This document shows, one piece after another, positions 62,048 through 64,000 of a stretch of DNA of 64,000 nt. The translations under genes were made by a program, and so were the position numbers. Source of the DNA: Charina bottae (Eukaryota; Chordata; Lepidosauria; Squamata; Charinaidae); the NCBI GenBank assembly GCA_023362775.1, contig JALMGJ010000003.1, forward strand, positions 1-64,000. Reading direction: 5' to 3'. The notes below the pieces were generated by a model. The model searched no databases. It was given only the letters and a program-made list of their open reading frames with translations, and had not been told where the DNA came from. Each line of letters opens with the position of its first letter. Position 1 is the stretch's first letter.

Positions 62048-63991
62048 TCTGGGAATTGAAGTACAGAGTCCCCAGTCCTCATAATTTCTACTCTAATTTC
62101 TAGTAATTAGGCTACTTCATTGTATATCTGTCACTCAGTTCTAGGGCTGGAAAAAACACAGAAGCAATGCAGCTGGTGTGTTTTACTTTCTTTTTGAACA
62201 GGTGTAGGCATTTTCTTTCTTTGTTGTATTCTGTTGTACCCAATTTTACACAAAACAATAATAGCCATATTTATCATGAAAAAGCAAACAATAGATACAG
62301 CATCTTTATTAGGTTGACAAGGTGTAGAAGATTACTGTAAGCTTTTAAGTTTCAACAGCTTTTCATCTGAAAAGAATTATTTGCTTTCAATAACACTTGA
62401 AATTACAGGAAATGAAAAATAAGTCTGAATATTAGGAATTTCCTGATGATAAGAGTTGTTAAACAATGGAGCAGTTTTCACCAGAACAGTGAAAAATCAG
62501 AAATAGCACCTTTGAAGACTGATTTGTATTTTAAGGCATAAGCTTTCCTGAGCAACAGCTGACTGCATCAGGTGCATAAAGTGGCTTTACTGACGTGGGG
62601 TTAAAATACGTAGGGATGAGGCTGGGGAAAAGGGGAAGACAGAGTAGGAATGCAGATGAAGATTCAGTGGAAGAATAGTCGTCAACTTCCCCTCACTGGA
62701 GGTTTCAAACAGGCTGGATGGCCACATGTCAGTCTCTAATGTGTTGGTGAATTCTTGCACTAAGTAGGAAGGTGGACTAGATGACCTATAAAGACCCTTC
62801 CAAGTCATACAGTCTATGATCAGGCAAGTTGGTTAATGCATGGAAGGAAAGAAAGACAGGCAGAAAATGTGGCTGATATTACTGCCATCTCTGCACCAGT
62901 TTACATGGCTAGAAAGTGCAAGGCGAAGTCTTCATATGTGTGAATTAGTTCTCATCAGGGGTTAGTCTGATATGAGGGCTCTCCCAAAGCTTGGTGAGGA
63001 GAAGCAAGCAAAAGTCTATTCATTCTGTTTCTGAAAATATGAATTACCCAGTTGGTAAAGTCAAACTCTTTCCACCCTTTGAGATACATAGAACTTTGGC
63101 CAGTTTTCAAATAGAGTATTTGAATTACTTTCTGGAGAGAGGAAGGATTTAAAACATACTTTACCCCATATACAAGCTTTTTGCCTTCTCAAACTGAAAC
63201 TAGAGAACCCTCACAATAGGTAGGGATTCAGACCCATTTTGTGTGTATGAATTTTGGCTTTAGACTACACCTCTCTTCTGTGCTCTTTGCATCGGTGTGA
63301 CGATGGATGTTTCTCATCCTTAACTCATTGTCTTGGGAAGGATCCAGATAGCCTTATGCATATACTGTACCAAGAGGGTGGAAACTTCTGATTTCGTTCT
63401 AAAATAACCTTTCCCAAAAGGCAGTCTCAAGTCGACTCTTTAATGTTTTTCCAAATGCACCACAGCTATGGTGGCAATGTTTTATTTATTTTGTAAGAGT
63501 ACCGAACTCCATGACAACTCTGAGTGGCATACAATAATAAAATCATTACTAAAAAGATACAAGTAAAATGTATAGTTTTATTAATATGCAGTTAGCGAAA
63601 CTAAACATGAGTATAATTACAGGCGTCTCATGTCTATGGTTTGGAAACTGGCTCTTCTGCTGAAAAGAAATTTCATCCACCTGAAGATAAGCTTGCCACA
63701 GGAGGTGAGATCAAGTGCAGATATTCTTTATGTTAAGAAATTATAAATTTGATAAAATTTATATAAGTAAAGCTAAACGTTTGGTCTTTTGCAGGTATTC
63801 TTTCAAGCAAATTATACAAGGTAAGGGCAAATATAAACTCCTTTAATACTTTTCATAGCAGCCTATCCTAAATTCTCCTCGTTCTTCTTTCAAAAAAGGT
63901 GTTGCATACATTATTCAAGTGTGAGTTGACTTCAGTGTAACTCTGAAATTTTTCTATCTTGTTTTCACAGTCCAACCCCAAAATGGATTAA
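57711..63991 (+). CDS. Five-exon protein gene, 144 codons, not identified with certainty
   Basis: Coding exons: 57711-57907, 61158-61266, 63623-63704, 63795-63820 and 63971-63991 (stop TAA 63989-63991). Each is bounded by AG and GT, with good donors (GTAAGT, GTAAGG) and acceptors. Phases 2, 0, 1, 0 fit together without a break. The ATG has A at -3 and G at +4. The product is about 144 residues, polar and basic. It has PPVAMDIGKSVDESPWGQQ in exon 1, PGIYGTRLPVGTFSHQ in exon 2 and ETGSSAEKKFHPPED in exon 3. No membrane segment, signal peptide or known domain was seen. Short Gly/Pro-rich blocks recall sperm or ciliary microtubule proteins, which is a guess. The nearby ECI2-like exon suggests the ortholog of human C6orf201/TEX56P, a ~140-residue product beside ECI2, but I cannot confirm this. 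Confidence 0.78.
58045..58100 (+). mobile_element. LINE tail fragment
   Basis: GGGGGAGATGGGTGGTCATATAAATTTAAATAATAAA is the 3' tail shared by L2/CR1-type LINEs in this window. It lies in intron 1 of the gene. Confidence 0.5.
58141..58387. mobile_element. hAT-type MITE, GC-rich subfamily, copy 4
   Basis: Ends CAGGGCTTTACAAAGTG and CAGTTTGGAAAGCTCTG. Exact 8-bp duplication CCATGGCT at 58133-58140 and 58388-58395. The interior is CGG/GCG-rich like copy 1. It lies in intron 1. Confidence 0.92.
58396..59239. other. Intron 1 sequence, nothing recognised
   Basis: Contains a G12 run near 58728 and no recognisable element ends. Confidence 0.35.
59240..59910. promoter_or_regulatory. CpG island in intron 1
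   Basis: Dense CpG and high GC, with GGGGCGCGGGG-like and GCTTGCGCTTGCGC motifs, in otherwise AT-rich DNA. No repeat family was recognised. Likely a promoter for an alternative or antisense transcript. A frame at 59539 starts CCCATGGCG (good context) but has no recognised product. Confidence 0.6.
59911..61157. other. Intron 1 sequence, nothing recognised
   Basis: Ends in the acceptor TTCTCATCCGCATACAG of exon 2. Confidence 0.4.
62018..62046. repeat. (AATC)n microsatellite
   Basis: Seven AATC repeats in intron 2. Confidence 0.95.
62680..62820 (+). mobile_element. CR1 LINE 3' end
   Basis: TTCCCCTCACTGGAGGTTTC, CAGGCTGGATGGCCACATGT and GGTGGACTAGATGACCTATA...CCTTCCAAGTCATACAGTC are the classic CR1 3' region. 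It lies in intron 2 of the five-exon gene. Confidence 0.8.
63478..63545 (-). mobile_element. LINE tail fragment
   Basis: TTTTATTTATTTTGTAAGAG followed by ACTCTGAGTGGCATACAATAA, a decayed form of the reverse-oriented LINE tails seen at 13412 and 50761. Confidence 0.45.
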
Positions 63992-64000
63992 GCTTTTAGT

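Overview
The window looks like nuclear DNA of a squamate reptile (lizard or snake). The evidence is the mix of elements: a BovB/RTE LINE, Sauria-type tRNA-derived SINEs with an (ACCTTT)n tail, L1, L2 and CR1 LINEs, Ty3/gypsy chromoviruses, hAT-type MITEs with exact 8-bp target duplications, and Penelope-like elements (PLEs). No bacterial-style operons, CRISPR arrays or complete tRNA genes were seen. Most of the 64 kb is layered transposon sequence, with a few host gene pieces.

Layout. 1-3.6 kb: chromovirus 3' end with LTR, a SINE, an L1 3' end, and a BovB fragment split by a hAT MITE. 3.8-7.3 kb: two inverted copies of a SERPINB-like terminal exon with its intron, one broken by an L1 insertion. 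7.6-12.2 kb: an L2/Rex1-type LINE hit by a solo LTR, then a small two-armed PLE copy, then L1 ORF2 remains. 13.4-15.8 kb: LINE 3' end and a four-level nest (hAT element > SINE > MITE and solo LTR). 16.8-17.9 kb: ERV LTR and env remnant on the minus strand. 17.95-36.55 kb: the dominant feature, an array of eight PLE units in two opposed arms with an exact 2714-bp period. 36.55-39.45 kb: a second chromovirus 3' end carrying a SINE, then a GC-rich stretch and an ERV LTR fragment. 40-41.2 kb: L1 ORF2 piece. 42.0 kb: terminal exon of an ECI2-like gene. 45.07-47.88 kb: an L1 insertion with a 16-bp target duplication inside a SINE. 48.7-55 kb: a second, decayed PLE family split by L2, ERV gag and other insertions. 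55-57.6 kb: LINE, PLE and MITE fragments and microsatellites. 57.7-64 kb: a five-exon protein gene whose splice phases all agree, with a CpG island in its first intron.

The PLE units encode one ~849-residue protein: a reverse transcriptase with DKG and YVDD motifs, followed by a GIY-YIG endonuclease. Five full-length ORFs are intact, one has a single nonsense codon, and two units are 5'-truncated at the point where the arms meet back to back. Each 164-bp spacer carries a hammerhead-ribozyme-like core just upstream of the ATG. The near identity of the units and the exact period imply recent amplification. The two arms with 3' ends facing outward suggest one insertion event primed from both target strands on multimeric templates. 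The same two-arm design recurs in the small copy at 9.1-10.9 kb.

The host pieces (SERPINB-like, ECI2-like and the 144-codon gene) loosely recall the human 6p25 neighbourhood. That synteny is an inference from memory and was not tested. All family assignments are by eye, without database searches.
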